From: Physcomitrium patens
Taxonomy: Eukaryota > Streptophyta > Bryopsida > Funariales > Funariaceae
Length of the DNA stretch: 64,000 nt
Direction of reading: 5' to 3'
Assembly (NCBI RefSeq): GCF_000002425.4
Contig: NC_037262.1
Span: forward strand, 10,129,129-10,193,128
Every line of letters begins with the position of its first letter. Position 1 is the stretch's first letter. The position numbers and the translations under genes are program-made. Under the pieces are notes generated by a model. The model saw only the letters and a list, made by a program, of their open reading frames with translations. It was not told the origin of the DNA and did no database searches. Shown piece by piece: positions 21,096 through 33,087 of the stretch.

Positions 21096-24000
21096 GGACC
21101 GTGCGGCTGGACATCTCAACATCCAAAATTAATCAAGGTCCCTTTCTCTCAGCTCAACCTTCAGATTGTTTTATGGTACCTATACATCTGGGTATTCAAG
21201 AACTACAAGTCGATGCTTTATTAGACTCGGGTGCATCCGCTTGCTTTATAGATGAAGAGTTTGCCAAGCTTCACAATATTTCTCTTGTAAAGAAACTTAA
21301 GCCTGTCCATGTAGAAGTCATAGACGGACGACCATTGTCTTCGGGCAATGTTATCCATGAAACTAAACCATTGAAGGTACGTCTTGAAAACCATGAGAGC
21401 AATACTGTGTTTAATGTTATCAAGACCCCTTCATGTCCTATCATTTTGGGACTATCTTGGCTTGATAGATATAATCCATTGATAGATTGGAAGTTGCGAA
21501 AAGTGACATTTCTAACAAACTCCTTGAAGGTGGAATCTGCCAAGACAATGTCAAGAAACAAATCCTTGTTTATAGGTGCAAGGGCTTTCATGAAGGAAGC
21601 CAAGCAAAATACACCTCTTGTCATCTTCGCAACTCCGACTCGAGAAGATGCAACTCCGACTTTGGTTATTCCAAAGCAGTATGAAGAATTCAAAGATGTC
21701 TTTGAAAAGAAGAATGCTGATATGCTGCCAGAGCATCGACCCTACGACCGTGCCATTGAAATGCAAGAAGGAGCACAACCACCTTTTGGACCAATCTATA
21801 ATTTGTCGCAGACGGAGTTGACTGAGTTGCGGAAGTACTTTGACGAGAATCTAGCCAAGAACTTCATCCGTCATTCGAAGTCGCCAGCTGGGGCACCAAT
21901 CTTATTTGTGAAGAAGAAGGATGGCTCACTACGGATGTGCGTGGACTATCGAGGTCTCAACAAGGTGACAAAAAAGAATCGCTACCCACTGCCTTTGATC
22001 TCTAGTCTTCTAGAACAACTTGGGTGTGCAAGGATCTTTACAAAGATTGACCTAAGGGGAGCTTACAACCTTGTGCGAATCAAGGAAGGAGATGAATGGA
22101 AGACAGCTTTTCGAACAAGGTATGGCCATTTTGAATACAATGTCATGCCATTTGGTCTTACTAATGCTCCAGCGGTCTTTCAACACATGATGAATGACAT
22201 CTTTCGAGAGCATCTAGACGATTTTGTTGTCATCTATCTAGATGATATTTTGATATTTTCTAAGAATGAGGAAGAATATGAGAAGCTCCATCCAGTTGCG
22301 TTCTATTCTCAAAAATTCTCTGCTACTGAGATCAACTATGAGATCCATGATAAGGAACTCCTTGCTATAGTAGATTCTTTCCAAGAGTGGCGCCACTTTC
22401 TCGAAGGAACTGCACATCTAGTGACCGTATATACGGATCACAAGAATTTGGAGTATTTTATGTCGGCTCGGGTTTTGAATCGGCGTCAAGCTCGGTGGAG
22501 TATGTCGCTATCCAGGTTCGACTTTGTTATTACTTATCGGCCTGGGAAGCAACAAGGGTTGTCCGATGCATTATCAAGGAGATCATATCTCGCGCCAAAG
22601 GCTGGAGATGCAGCATTTGATCAACAGTGTACGATATTGTTGAAGCCAGAGAAATTTCGGCTCAACGCAGCTATTGTACCAATTGATGCTGACTTCTTCG
22701 ACCAGGTACGGGCTGCAACCATTGAAGATTCTGTAGCCCTTGATATCAAGCAACATGCTAGTGATGATAAATTCAAGATGGAAGGAGATCTAGTATATTT
22801 CGAAGAACGGTTGTATATCCCAAAAGGACCAACACGACTCCGAGTTCTTCAATCTCGTCATGACTTTCCAACTGCGGGACATTTTGGATTCAATAAGACC
22901 TTGGAACTTATTTCCCGCGATTTCTGGTGGCCTCAAATGTGGAAGGATGTGAAAGATTTTATTGTATCTTGTGACATTTGTTCAAGATCCAAAAACCCTC
23001 GACATCGGCCTTATGGACTTCTACAGCCATTGCCTATTCCGCGCCGACTATGGTCTTCGGTTTCCATGGACTTTATTACAGATCTACCACCATCGAATTC
23101 ATTTGACAGCATTTTTGTTGTCGTAGAACGGCTTACAAAGATGGCGCATTTTGTCCCTTACAAGAAGATATCGTCAAGCGAAGACACAGCAAGACTCTTT
23201 CTTGATAATGTGTATCGATATCATGGTCTACTAGATGATATCGTATCGGATCGAGGAACCCAGTTTGTGTCAAAGTTTTGGAAATCTCTTTTTGAAATAT
23301 TGAAGGTGGATATCAAGCTTTCTTCGGCATTTCATCCTCAAACGGACGGCCAAACAGAACGGGTGAATCAAGTTTTAGAGCAATATTTACGTTGTACCAT
23401 CAACTATCAACAAGATGATTGGGTTGCATATCTACCGCTAGCCGAGTTTGCATATAACAACACCCTTCATGCGTCAACTCAACAAACGCCATTCTTTTCC
23501 AATTATGGATACCATCCGAAGCTTGACTTATGAAGTTCGTCAACGATTAACAATCCGGCAGCTGAAGGATTGGTGAAGGAGCTTTCACAGCTTCAAACTA
23601 CATTGAAGCTTCAATTGCAAACTGCCCAAGAATCTTACAAGGCGTCCGCGGACAAATTTCGGAATCAGGCACCTAAATTCACGATTGGAGACAAAGTTTG
23701 GCTGCTTCGATGAAATATTAAGACCAAGCGGCCATGTGACAAATTGGACTATCGGAGATTGGGACCATTTGTTATCCAGAAGCAGATCAATCCTGTAGCG
23801 TATCGTCTGGAGTTACCAGCTACTATGAAGGTACATCCTGTCTTTCATGTTTCTTTGTTGGAGCCTTATCGGGAATCGTCTTTTCCTGGAAGAGTACAAT
23901 GTCCACCACCTAGCATAGAAATAGAGAACCACGAAGAATACGAGGTAGAAAAGGTCCTGGATTCACGACAAAAATGGGATAAATTAGAATACTTTGTGCA

Positions 24001-24130
24001 TTGAAGCGGTTACGATATTAATGAACGAACATGGGAGCCGGCCAAAAATCTCGCCAATGCGCCTCAAAAGGTACAGGAGTTTCATCGACGATATCCTGAG
24101 AAACCCAAGCCGGTTCGACGATAGCTTCTT
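21014..24130 (+). pseudogene. pol: X1 pol: protease, RT, RNase H, integrase, chromodomain
   Basis: Protease has ALLDSGASACFIDEEFA at about 21213 (canonical DSGA loop). RT has ILFVKKKDGSLRMCVDYRGL, MPFGLTNAPAVFQHMMND and the catalytic YLDDILIFSKN at about 22236. RNase H has VTVYTDHKNLEYFM and ends at LSDALSRRS. Integrase has the zinc region (FWWPQMWKDVKDF, CDICSRSK), the core (SVSMDFITDLPPS, HPQTDGQTERVNQVLEQYL) and the GPF/Y module near 23755. The C-terminal chromodomain (about 23920-24100) has [20 protein letters not shown] and would tether integrase to modified histone. A few breaks. Confidence 0.88.
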
Positions 24131-24365
24131 ACTGAAGCTTGCTCATCCAGAAAACAGAAAAGAGGAGAGAGCACCACCAAAATCCATAGTTGATGTAGTC
24201 ATTCTCTCCAAGATAGTGTAGAACTTTGTTAGTAGCCCAAGTTTGTTCTTATTGTTTTAGCCTTTGAATATGGATAGCCAAGATACTACACTTGTCATGT
24301 CATCTCAAGCAACTAGCTCACGAAGACGACCGCGAGATGAAGAACTGCTTGCACCACGACGACGT

Positions 24366-25642
24366 TGTCGTGTTGTAACACGATTATACAGTGAAAATAA
24401 AAAGAAAGGGGAATTTTATTAATATTCAGTTACCTCGAATATTGGGAACATCGACCAACTCTAGTACAAATACTGAGTGGTCAGGTTCAGTCACTCCGTT
24501 ACAGTCAGCCGGGGCATACTGAAATGCTCCATTCGATCCCAATAACGGGAGTCAGCAGGAAGAGAAGGACCAATTCACAAGACGGGTTCGAGGAGCCAAT
24601 TGGATCCAATTTCGATAATCCAATCCGGGTCCTCTTATCCAATATGAGACCTGAATTGGCCGGTCAACCCAGTGCAGTCTAATTACGAGAAATCCAGGTT
24701 ACTACGGGCATCTTTCCCAATATAGGACCTGAATTGGTCGGGCGACTCAATGTGGTCCCGATTACAGGGTTCGATTCTGTTTCAGGCTATCCTGTTCTCT
24801 GTGCCGTCTCAGGGAACGTTGTTTTCGGTAAATGGATTTCTTAAAGGCAAAAACGGAGGAGAAAGCTTGACGGCGAGAGCCAATTTCGGATCCAAGCTTG
24901 AGGTGGGAGCCAATTCCGGATCTAAGACGGAAGATTGAAGAAATTCAGAGGATAAGGTTAGGTGGGATATAGTTTTGGGTGTGGTTTTTTTTTTGAAGGG
25001 GAAATCGGGGGGGGGGAGGGGGGGAGTTAGTTTTCAAGCTTTTGGAAGGTTACCAGTTCGGTTTTCATTGGAGGTTTTTGGAAGATCAAGGGAATTAGAG
25101 GGAGGAGCTTCATGCTTCGGGTCGGGGAAGGAAAGACATAGAATTTGGATTTTTCTTCTTCGTGGAGTTTTGGGAAGACGAAGGCAATCGCTGCTGAAGT
25201 CAGTGTTGTAATGGTGAATCGGGATTTTTAAATGAAGTGGGTTTGAATACTCTTGACTGTTTTGTGAAATCGAGTTACGTCTGTGATTGAAGGATTAAAA
25301 GGGTGTCTATAGGATTGAGTATGCGGAGTGAATGAAATTTATTGGGTTAATCTAACAAGACAGTCAGTGGATACAAGATCGTAAGTACAAAGCAGTATTG
25401 AAGGTTAACAGTTTGGATTGTACGGGGTTCTCTGTAACGTCTAGAGACCTACCGGCTGGGGCAAAAAGGACTTCGACAAGCAGTCGAAGAGCACCCGTAT
25501 AGATTTACTGTACATTGTTGCAGTCGTTTATATTTCAGCAGTCAAAAACTGATAGACTGCGTGACTATCGGCGAATCTCCATACTACCTTCTACAGCCAG
25601 ACGCCTGGCGCATTCTCGAGCAGGAAAGCACGTAATACGACA
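24366..25642 (+). repeat. W3 5' LTR (LTR-A type)
   Basis: 1277 bp from TGTCGTGTTGTAACACG to CACGTAATACGACA. The first bases contain a perfect palindrome TCGTGTTGTAACACGA. Two copies of a roughly 70-bp unit (around CCAATATGAGACCTGAATTG and CCAATATAGGACCTGAATTG) lie near 24630-24770; W4 has three. G-runs near 25005-25030 vary between copies. Confidence 0.92.
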
Positions 25643-25646
25643 TAAG

Positions 25647-25664
25647 TGGTGAACCCGACGTGAA
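25647..25664 (+). promoter_or_regulatory. W3 primer-binding site, tRNA-Trp
   Basis: TGGTGAACCCGACGTGAA, four bases after the LTR, complementary to the 3' end of plant nuclear tRNA-Trp. Confidence 0.88.
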
Positions 25665-25713
25665 AGCTTGAGGTAGAAGGTATTGGATTTTGGTTGATTT
25701 TATCTTTATTTTT

Positions 25714-27325
25714 ATGGAAAACGAAAATAAAAATTTTGAAGGATTTTTGGGAGAAGTTTCTGATGGGGAGTCTTCTAAAGGACAAGGTATGCACATGGAT
25801 CCGTCTATTGCTAGTTTGTTTCAAGGTATTTAAGAGGAGGAATATTTCAAGGTATTTAAGATGTTATGTTCGTGAAATGGAATTAAATCGGGTTTCTGAG
25901 AAGAAAATGGTTGCACTATTTGGACTTGCCACGATACCGGAGATAAGGGACCACATTACATCGATTACGGATCGTTGTGGGAATTCATGGGAGGATTTTT
26001 CACATGCATTGAAAGACAAATATTTCTTGGAAGATGCTGATCGCGTTACTAAGAAGCTGTTTCTGGGATAGATTGAACGGCCCAATAAGAATTTGCAAGC
26101 AACAGAGCTACTAAGGGAATTTGAGAGGCAGTACTCTCAATTATCGAAGGTAGAAAAATTGACATTGGAGCCGAACAAAGTTGATCTATTTCTTCAAGCT
26201 GCTGATAGAGAATTGCAAGAGAAATTAGAACCCCTTCTTGAAGACAAAGAAGAAGATGAAGGATTGACAACAAAGTGGAAGAACGTTGAAGATGCGGTGG
26301 GGTTGCTTACAAAAAAAGAAAGGAGGAAGGATAGGAGTAATATTCCGAAACAAGTACAAGCACCCAAGGCTCCAGTACGTACTACACAACCGACAATGCC
26401 TACAGTTCAACCTTCGACATCCTTGTCAAAGAAAACAGATATGGGTATGGAAGAAATTATACGAGGAATGCGAGATCTTCAAATCAAATTGGCAAGACTT
26501 GAAGAGAATACTTCTATAAACAATTCGAAGAATGTTTCAAAACAAGGATATGTACAAAGATGCATTTGGTGTGATGATGCTTCACACACTAGAAAAGATT
26601 GCAATGAATTTAATAATATGATACGGCAGGGAATTATTTGCTGGAAAGATGGGAAGATAGCATTGAAAGATAGGGAGGATCTTCTTCAAACCAATTTTGG
26701 CAAGGGAGGAATGAAAGCATTGGTTCAAGATTACTTAAAAGAGCATGAAACAGTAGTACGAGAAAGTGCAAGTTATGGTGCTAGAGTAGATGATGAAATT
26801 GGTGGAAGTACGGAAACTAGTGAGTTTTGGGCTTCTGCCGTTTCTACAATGCAAGAAGGGAAATTACCTCGAGAAGCGTTATTGAGAACTGCAGCTACAA
26901 TACAAGGAAGAACAGGTTGGGAGGATCTTGTTGAGTCTCTTTCAGTTCATGCATATATTGCTAAAAGCCAACATGAAGCTTTGATGGAAGAAAAAAGACG
27001 AGGAAATTTTGATGATACTAGAGAAGGAAATTCTTTTAAGAGGCAAACTCGAGGAGACAAGGCTCGGGAGGCAGCTTCACAAGAATTGCCTGTAAAGGAT
27101 ACCTCAGCATCATTGGGAGAAAAAACAACGGAGACAAAAGATAAGGGCAAATCAATTGCTTATAAGCTACTTTCTGACATTGAAGCGGCAACAAATTTGA
27201 AAGGGGTGTTGGAAGAACGTATATTAAACGCTAAGGTGGAATTCACATTGAAAGAAGTCTTGGGAATTGCAAAGAAGGAGTTTCATGATGTTATCATTGA
27301 CAGCATTAAGCGAAAGAGGCAATTA
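25714..27325 (+). pseudogene. gag: W3 gag
   Basis: The start is taken at 25714 (MENENKNFEGFLGEVS), which matches W4. The capsid-like domain is followed by a coiled-coil-like stretch (MEEIIRGMRDLQIKLARLEE), the knuckle CIWCDDASHTRKDC at about 26558 (CX2CX4HX4C), and the family-specific C-terminal block (EAATNLKGVLEERILNAK, EVLGIAKKEFHDVIID). The frame runs on towards protease with no spacer. Broken near its N-terminal part. Confidence 0.87.
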
Positions 27326-27994
27326 ATGAGCGAAACTGGAATGAGTCATGCTATTGATGCAAGAATATGTAGAGATGAAGAAGAGGTTGATATTGGTTAC
27401 AAGCAACCAACAAATGAAAAGAATGGGTATAATCAGCGAGTACGTTTCGAAGATTCTAGTGACAAGGAAATGGAAACTTTGAGCCATTATACTCGAAAGC
27501 ATTGGGCAAAGGCAACTACTGAGGTATTGGTGAAGGTAGGAGATATAGAAGAACCAATAGTTGCTTTGGTGGACCATGGTTCTGAAATAAATCTCATGTC
27601 TAAAGATCTTTATAAGAAGCAAAAATGGCCAATTGATATGGAACATGGATGGGCAATATGAGCAGCTAATAACACACGAGGCGAATTATATGGAGCTTGT
27701 CCAGATGTCAAAATTCGGATTGGGGATGTTGCTACGGAGCAACATTTCTTCGTTCAAGATACAACGTCTTATCCGTTGATTTTAGGACAACCTTATATCA
27801 CGGCAACACGGATGGAAACAAAGATACTTGACGATGGTTCTGCTTATGCAAGGGTACGGAGCGAAGATGGGAGGAAAGCTGTACAATTTCTAACAGTACC
27901 TCCTAACCATGAACGGAATCGAGATAGGTTGAGGGAGAAACCATTGCCAAAGATTGTTGAAGGATTTAAGGATTTTGGGGAGGTACCACTGTAA
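27326..27994 (+). pseudogene. pol: W3 protease region
   Basis: It contains VALVDHGSEINLMSKDLYKK (active-site loop) and YPLILGQPYITATRMETK. It ends KIVEGFKDFGEVPL. Continuous with gag, suggesting a Gag-protease fusion in this family. Broken. Confidence 0.85.
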
Positions 27995-28071
27995 AGCGAG
28001 ATTATGGAGGTACAAAAGAGGAGGTACTCTAGCGAGATGAAGGTGCTTTTGATGCGAGTTTTATTGGTATA

Positions 28072-30132
28072 TTGGAGAATGGAAATATTATGTATAAGAA
28101 AGTTGATGATTTTAAAAGAAAAGAAAGAAAAAGATTATATGATATTGAAGGACAGTTATGCAAGATAGGTACATTACAAGATGATGAGAGGATTTTGGGT
28201 GTTTATGAAGAAAATGGGTTGGAAGATTCATTGGAATTGATTACATCTATTGGGTTAGGGGATAATGATAAGATTTTTGAGATTCATTCGAGAGAGGTTT
28301 ATACCATGCTTGAATCTTTTCAAGCACCAGAAGTCACAGTAGAGGCGAGATATAAAACGGCAGATAAGAAGGTAAAGCCTGTTGCCGGACCATTACCAGA
28401 GGATTCTAAAGAACAAATGGGAGAAGCATCAAAAGAAGCAAATTTAAGAGATCCAATGAGTATTGGACATCAGTTTACTGAAGAGACTTTTGAAGAATTG
28501 AAGATTGGTTCTGATGGTTCTTTATTGCCGGAGGAAATTACTTGCTTCAAAAAGATGTTGGCTAAACAAGGTAGATCGTTTGCCTTCGAATTTCATGAAA
28601 TTGGGTGTGTGGATCCAAATATTATAACACCTATGGTTATCTTCACTGTACCGCATGTACCTTGGAATCTAAGACCGATTCCAGTACCGAGGGCACATTT
28701 ACCTAAATTGGTGGAACTATTGAAAGAAAAGATAAAGATGAAAATATTAGAACCTTCATTTGCGCCGTATTCTAGTCGATGGTTTACGGTACCTAAGAAG
28801 AATGGGTCACTACGGTTTATTCAAGATATGCAGCCGGTGAATGCTGTAACTGTCAGGAATGCAGGAATTGGACCTATTGTGGATGAATTTGCTGAGGCGT
28901 TTGCTGGAAGGGCGATCTATTCAATGGGTGATTTGTATTCAGGTTATGATCAATTTCAACTTGCCGAAGGAAGTAGAGATATGACAACGATGAGAACACC
29001 GCTTGGATTGGTTAGAATGTGCACTCTTCCTCAAGGCGCGACCAACTCGGTTACGCATATGATGAATGGGATGAATAAGGTATTGAGAGATTTTATTCCG
29101 AAAAAGACTATGCCTTTTCTGGATGATGTTCCTATAAAAGAGTGCAGAGAAGGAGACAAGGATGAAACTTTAGATACGAGGGGGTGTCGCAGATATGTTG
29201 TTGATCATATACAAGATTGTAAAAAGATTTTAACTCGGCTTGGAGAAGTTCATCTTACATTATCGGGTATGAAGTCCGTATTTGGAGTGCGAGAGGTTGT
29301 GATTGTTGGACATTTATGCGGATCTTACGGAAGAAAACCAGATCCGACTAAAGTTGATGCAATTGGAAGGATGAAAGAGGATTGTGGTTCTTTAACAGAG
29401 GTTCGCAGGTTTTTGGGTGCATGTGTATTTTATCGAATCTGGATCCCTCATTTTGCTCACATAGCGGATCCATTATATGAACTGTTACGCAAGGGTTACC
29501 GATTTGAATGGAAAGAAAGGCATATTCAGGCAATGCAAAGATTGAAGAAATTATTGATGTCACCTCCAATATTGAGGAAGGTTGATTATAAGTGCAATAG
29601 ACCAGTGATTCTTACTGTAGACGCTAGTCCAATTGCCGTTGGATGGGCGATGGGTCAAGATGATTCGAATGGGAGTAGATTTGCAGTTCGATTTGGGGCT
29701 AAAGTTTTAAGTATTCGTCAGCGTGCATATTCGCAAGTCAAAAGAGAACTTTGGGGAGTCGTTTCGGCTATGAAAGCTGAAAAGGACTATTTGATTGGGG
29801 CAGTAGTAGTAATTGAAACAGATTGCTTGCCATTGCTTGGAATGATTATTAACTGTTCAACGCCAGATATTGCAATGTTGAGATGGATTGCTTATATTAA
29901 GTCACTAAATCCAGAATTTAAGTATATCACTGGAAAGGATAATTTAGTAGCAGACATGCTATCTCGAGCAAGATACGAGAGGGAGGACAAAATGGTTGAA
30001 GACATTGATGATGTCGGATTGAAATTTTATTCAATATCAAATCTCAACAGAGAAGACAAGCTATTTCTTGAAGAAGCTTATGAAGGAGAATTATTGGATA
30101 TTGGTCATTATTTGAATACCTTGTCTAAGTAG
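28072..30132 (+). CDS. pol: W3 reverse transcriptase and RNase H
   Basis: An open 686-aa frame. A linker (residues 1-190) precedes RT: PHVPWNLRPIPVPRAHLPK, FTVPKKNGSLRFIQDMQPVN, SMGDLYSGYDQFQLAEG, LPQGATNSVTHMM, and the catalytic loop MPFLDDVPIKE near residue 350, which has F-L-D-D in place of the usual Y-x-D-D. The thumb and connection follow (EVRRFLGACVFYRIWIPHFA). RNase H has ILTVDASPIAVGWAMGQD, VKRELWGVVSAMKAEKD and ends at VADMLSRARY. All three features recur in W4, so the variant motif is characteristic of the family. Confidence 0.88.
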   Translation: MENGNIMYKKVDDFKRKERKRLYDIEGQLCKIGTLQDDERILGVYEENGLEDSLELITSIGLGDNDKIFEIHSREVYTMLESFQAPEVTVEARYKTADKKVKPVAGPLPEDSKEQMGEASKEANLRDPMSIGHQFTEETFEELKIGSDGSLLPEEITCFKKMLAKQGRSFAFEFHEIGCVDPNIITPMVIFTVPHVPWNLRPIPVPRAHLPKLVELLKEKIKMKILEPSFAPYSSRWFTVPKKNGSLRFIQDMQPVNAVTVRNAGIGPIVDEFAEAFAGRAIYSMGDLYSGYDQFQLAEGSRDMTTMRTPLGLVRMCTLPQGATNSVTHMMNGMNKVLRDFIPKKTMPFLDDVPIKECREGDKDETLDTRGCRRYVVDHIQDCKKILTRLGEVHLTLSGMKSVFGVREVVIVGHLCGSYGRKPDPTKVDAIGRMKEDCGSLTEVRRFLGACVFYRIWIPHFAHIADPLYELLRKGYRFEWKERHIQAMQRLKKLLMSPPILRKVDYKCNRPVILTVDASPIAVGWAMGQDDSNGSRFAVRFGAKVLSIRQRAYSQVKRELWGVVSAMKAEKDYLIGAVVVIETDCLPLLGMIINCSTPDIAMLRWIAYIKSLNPEFKYITGKDNLVADMLSRARYEREDKMVEDIDDVGLKFYSISNLNREDKLFLEEAYEGELLDIGHYLNTLSK

Positions 30133-30149
30133 GGGAATTGGTCTACAGA

Positions 30150-31470
30150 AAAATTCAAACAAATAAGAAAAAAAACATATGGATTTTTACTTCGAGATGG
30201 ATTCTTATGGAAGAGACCGAAGAAAGGAATTGGGATGCCACAACGAGTGATAGGCAAAAGGGAAGAAAAACTAAAATTATTAAAGGAGTTTCATGATAGT
30301 TTATGGGCAGGGCATAGAGGAATCTGGGCTACTTTTGCTAAACTCAAGGAACGATATTGGTGGAAAAATATGTATCGAGATGTGCTCTCATTTGTAGAGT
30401 CATGTGAAATCTGTCAATCGTATTCTAATATCCGACATCGAGATGGTCTTCATCCTACGTATCCTCTGGCTATTCATTTTAAATGGGTTGTTGATTTGGT
30501 TATTATGCCGGTTGGGTTATGGTAGATGAGATATTTGGTTTTAGCTCGTGAAGATTTATCAAATCAAGTAGAAGGAAGAGCATTGAGGACAAAATCTACA
30601 GAGGGGATTTGTATGTTTTTGCTTGAAGATGTCATTTGCCGTTACGGGTGCGTAGGAAAAATCACTACAGATCGTGGAGAATTAAATGCACAAGAAGCTC
30701 GTAAGTTCTTTGAAAGATGTGGAGTTAAACTATCACTGACTACTGCTTATAATCCGGAAGGGAATGCGAAAAGCGAACGCGGTCACCCGCCGATTGTGAA
30801 AGCATTGGTTAAAGCTTGTAATGGGAAGGTTAAAGAGTGGCCACGGCTTTTGTCATTTGCATTATGGGCTGATCGAACAACACATAGTTCGGTGACAGGA
30901 TATATGCCAGTAGAACTTATGACAGGTCAAAAACCAATTATGCCGATTGAAGAAAAGGTACTTACTTGGAGTATGCTACCATGGGAAGATGGATTGACAA
31001 GAGAAGAACTTCTGGCTATTAGGATTCGACAATTGGAGCAAAGAACGGAAGATGTCCAGATAGCATTGGAAAGGTTAAAAAGAGCAAGGTTACAAAACAA
31101 GGCGCGATTCGATAAGCAACATCGATTGAGACCAAAAGCAATCGAGGAAGGTGACTGGGTACTTGTTTATGACAATAGTCTGGATAATCAACATAGTACT
31201 TTGCGGAAATTTTCAAAACGTTGGTTTGGACCATATGTTGTAACAACTGTTCATGATAATGCGACTTACTCATTACGGGAGTTAGATGGTACAAAATTAA
31301 AAATACCAATTGCAGGGAAGAGAGTAAAAATATTTAAACGAAGACACGCAGAGATGAATATGGAAGACCTTAATGAAGGTACAGAGATTCCGCAGCAAGA
31401 AGATGAAAGTGATATGGATAATGAAGGTAACAAAGACGAACTGGACAAAGACGTAGGGGATATATTCTGA
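30150..31470 (+). pseudogene. pol: W3 integrase
   Basis: The zinc region has FHDSLWAGHRGIWATFAKL and YWWKNMYRDV then CEICQSYSN (HHCC). The core follows with VVDLVIMPVG, GKITTDRGELNAQEA and FERCGVKLSLTTAYNPEGNA. The C-terminal part has GDWVLVYDN and RWFGPYVVTTV (GPF/Y-like) and an acidic tail (31340-31470). There is no chromodomain. About one break. Confidence 0.87.
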
Positions 31471-31517
31471 ATCAAACAGCAATTGGGTAAATTGGTGCAT
31501 ACCGGAAGATGCACAGG

Positions 31518-31532
31518 TTCAGAGGGGGTGGA
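31518..31532 (+). promoter_or_regulatory. W3 polypurine tract
   Basis: GTTCAGAGGGGGTGGA directly precedes the 3' LTR; the same tract is seen at W4 39180-39195 on the other strand. Confidence 0.75.
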
Positions 31533-32801
31533 TGACGTGTTGTGACACGAGTATACAGTGAAAATAAAAAGAAAGGGGAATTTTATTAATATTCAGTTAC
31601 CTCGAATATTGGGAACATCGACCAACTCCAGTACAAATACTGAGTGGTCAAGTTCAGTCACTCCGTTACAGTCAGCCGGGGCATACTGAAATGCTCCATT
31701 CGATCCCAATAACGAGAGTCAGCAGGAAGAGAAGGACCAATTCACAAGACGGGTTCGAGGAGCTTATTGGATCTAATTTCGATAATCCAATCCGGATCCT
31801 CTTATCCAATATGAGACCTGAATTGGCCGGTCAACCCAGTGCAGTCTAATTACGGGAAATCCAGGTTACTACGGGCATCTTTCCCAATATAGGACATGAA
31901 TTGGTCGGGCGACTCAATGTGGTCCCGATTACGGAGTTCGATTCTGTTTCAGGCTGTCCTGTTCTCTGTGCCGTCTCAGGAAACGTTGTTTTCGGTAAAT
32001 GGATTTCTTAAAGGCAAAAACGGAGGAGAAAGCTTGACGGCGAGAGCCAATTTCGGATCCAAGCTTGAGGTGGGAGCCAATTCCGGATCTAAGACGGAAG
32101 ATTGAAGAAATTCAGAGGATAAGGTTAGGTGGGATATAGTTTTGGGTGTGGTTTTTTTTTGAAGGGGAAATCGGGGGGGGGGGGAGCTAGTTTTCAAGCT
32201 TTTGGAAGGTTACGAGTTCGGTTTTCATTGGAGGTTTTTGGAAGATCAAGGGAATTAGAGGGAGGAGCTTCATGCTTCGGGTCGGGGAAGGAAAGACATA
32301 GAATTTGGATTTTTCTTCTTCGTGGAGTTTTGGGAAGACGAAGGCAATCGCTGCTGAAGTCAGTGTTGTAATGGTGAATCGGGATTTTAAATGAAGTGGG
32401 TTTGAATACTCTTGACTGTTTTGTGAAATCGAATTACGTCTGTGATTGAAGGATTAAAAGGGTGTCTATAGGATTGAGTATGCGGAGTGAATGAAATTTA
32501 TTGGGTTAATCTAACAAGACAGTCAGTGGATACAAGATCATAAGTACAAAGCAGTATTGAAGGTTAACAGTTTAGGTTGTACGGGGTTCTCTGTAATGTC
32601 TAGAGACCTACCGGCTGGGGCAAAAAGGACTTTGACAAGCAGTCGAAGAGCACCCGTATAGATTTACTGTACATTGTTGCAGTCGTTTATATTTCAGCAG
32701 TCAAAAACTGATAGACTGCGTGACTATCGGCGAATCTCCATACTACCTTCTACAGCCAGACGCCCGGCGCGTTCTCGAGCAGGAAATCACGTAATACGAC
32801 A
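31533..32801 (+). repeat. W3 3' LTR (LTR-A type)
   Basis: 1269 bp, alignable end to end with the 5' LTR. It begins TGACGTG, whereas the 5' LTR begins TGTCGTG; W4 shows the same contrast. Confidence 0.92.
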
Positions 32802-33087
32802 ACATCGAAGGATTCCGAGCAACAGATCGCTGGTGATTGTATTTGAGGTCGAGCCTGCCTACAATGGTTAGCCAGAAGGAGTGTTTGCAGGACAATTTCA
32901 CAATGAAGACACGGAGGTTCATGCTTGGTCAGAAGTTGAAGGCGTGGGCCACTACCGTTGGCTTCAAGGACCATTGAATCACTTGCCTCGTGAACAACAA
33001 TTGGAGTTCATAGCAAAGGTTATGCGACAGATCTTCATTTTCTTGCGTTGGTATTGACTGACGATAACATTGCTTCTCGAAGACCTC

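Larger units (their letters stand above)
24366..32801 (+). mobile_element. W3: full-length W element nested in X1
   Basis: W3 has 5' LTR 24366-25642, tRNA-Trp primer site, gag, protease, RT, RNase H, integrase, purine tract and 3' LTR 31533-32801. The flanks are ACGT (24362-24365) and ACAT (32802-32805), a 4-bp duplication with one transition. About five breaks. Its internal region is nearly identical to W4, which lies inverted 5 kb away. LTRs differ by a few percent by eye over their first 270 bases, so it is fairly young. No chromodomain; Pol ends in an acidic tail. Confidence 0.92.
24270..33057 (+). pseudogene. X1 accessory ORF (ORF3), split by W3
   Basis: A reading frame starts at 24270 (MDSQDTTLVMSSQATSSRR) about 140 bases after pol. 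W3 interrupts it at 24365 and the rest lies at 32802-33057. It is homologous to the whole 140-aa ORF of X2 (34256-34678). Shared marks are a basic SRRRxRDE stretch near the N terminus and GHYRWLxGPxNHLxREQ near the C terminus (X1: GHYRWLQGPLNHLPREQ). It has no signal peptide or membrane segment, so it does not look like an envelope gene. I do not recognise the family. The X1 copy is broken, including by the W3 insertion. Confidence 0.7.
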
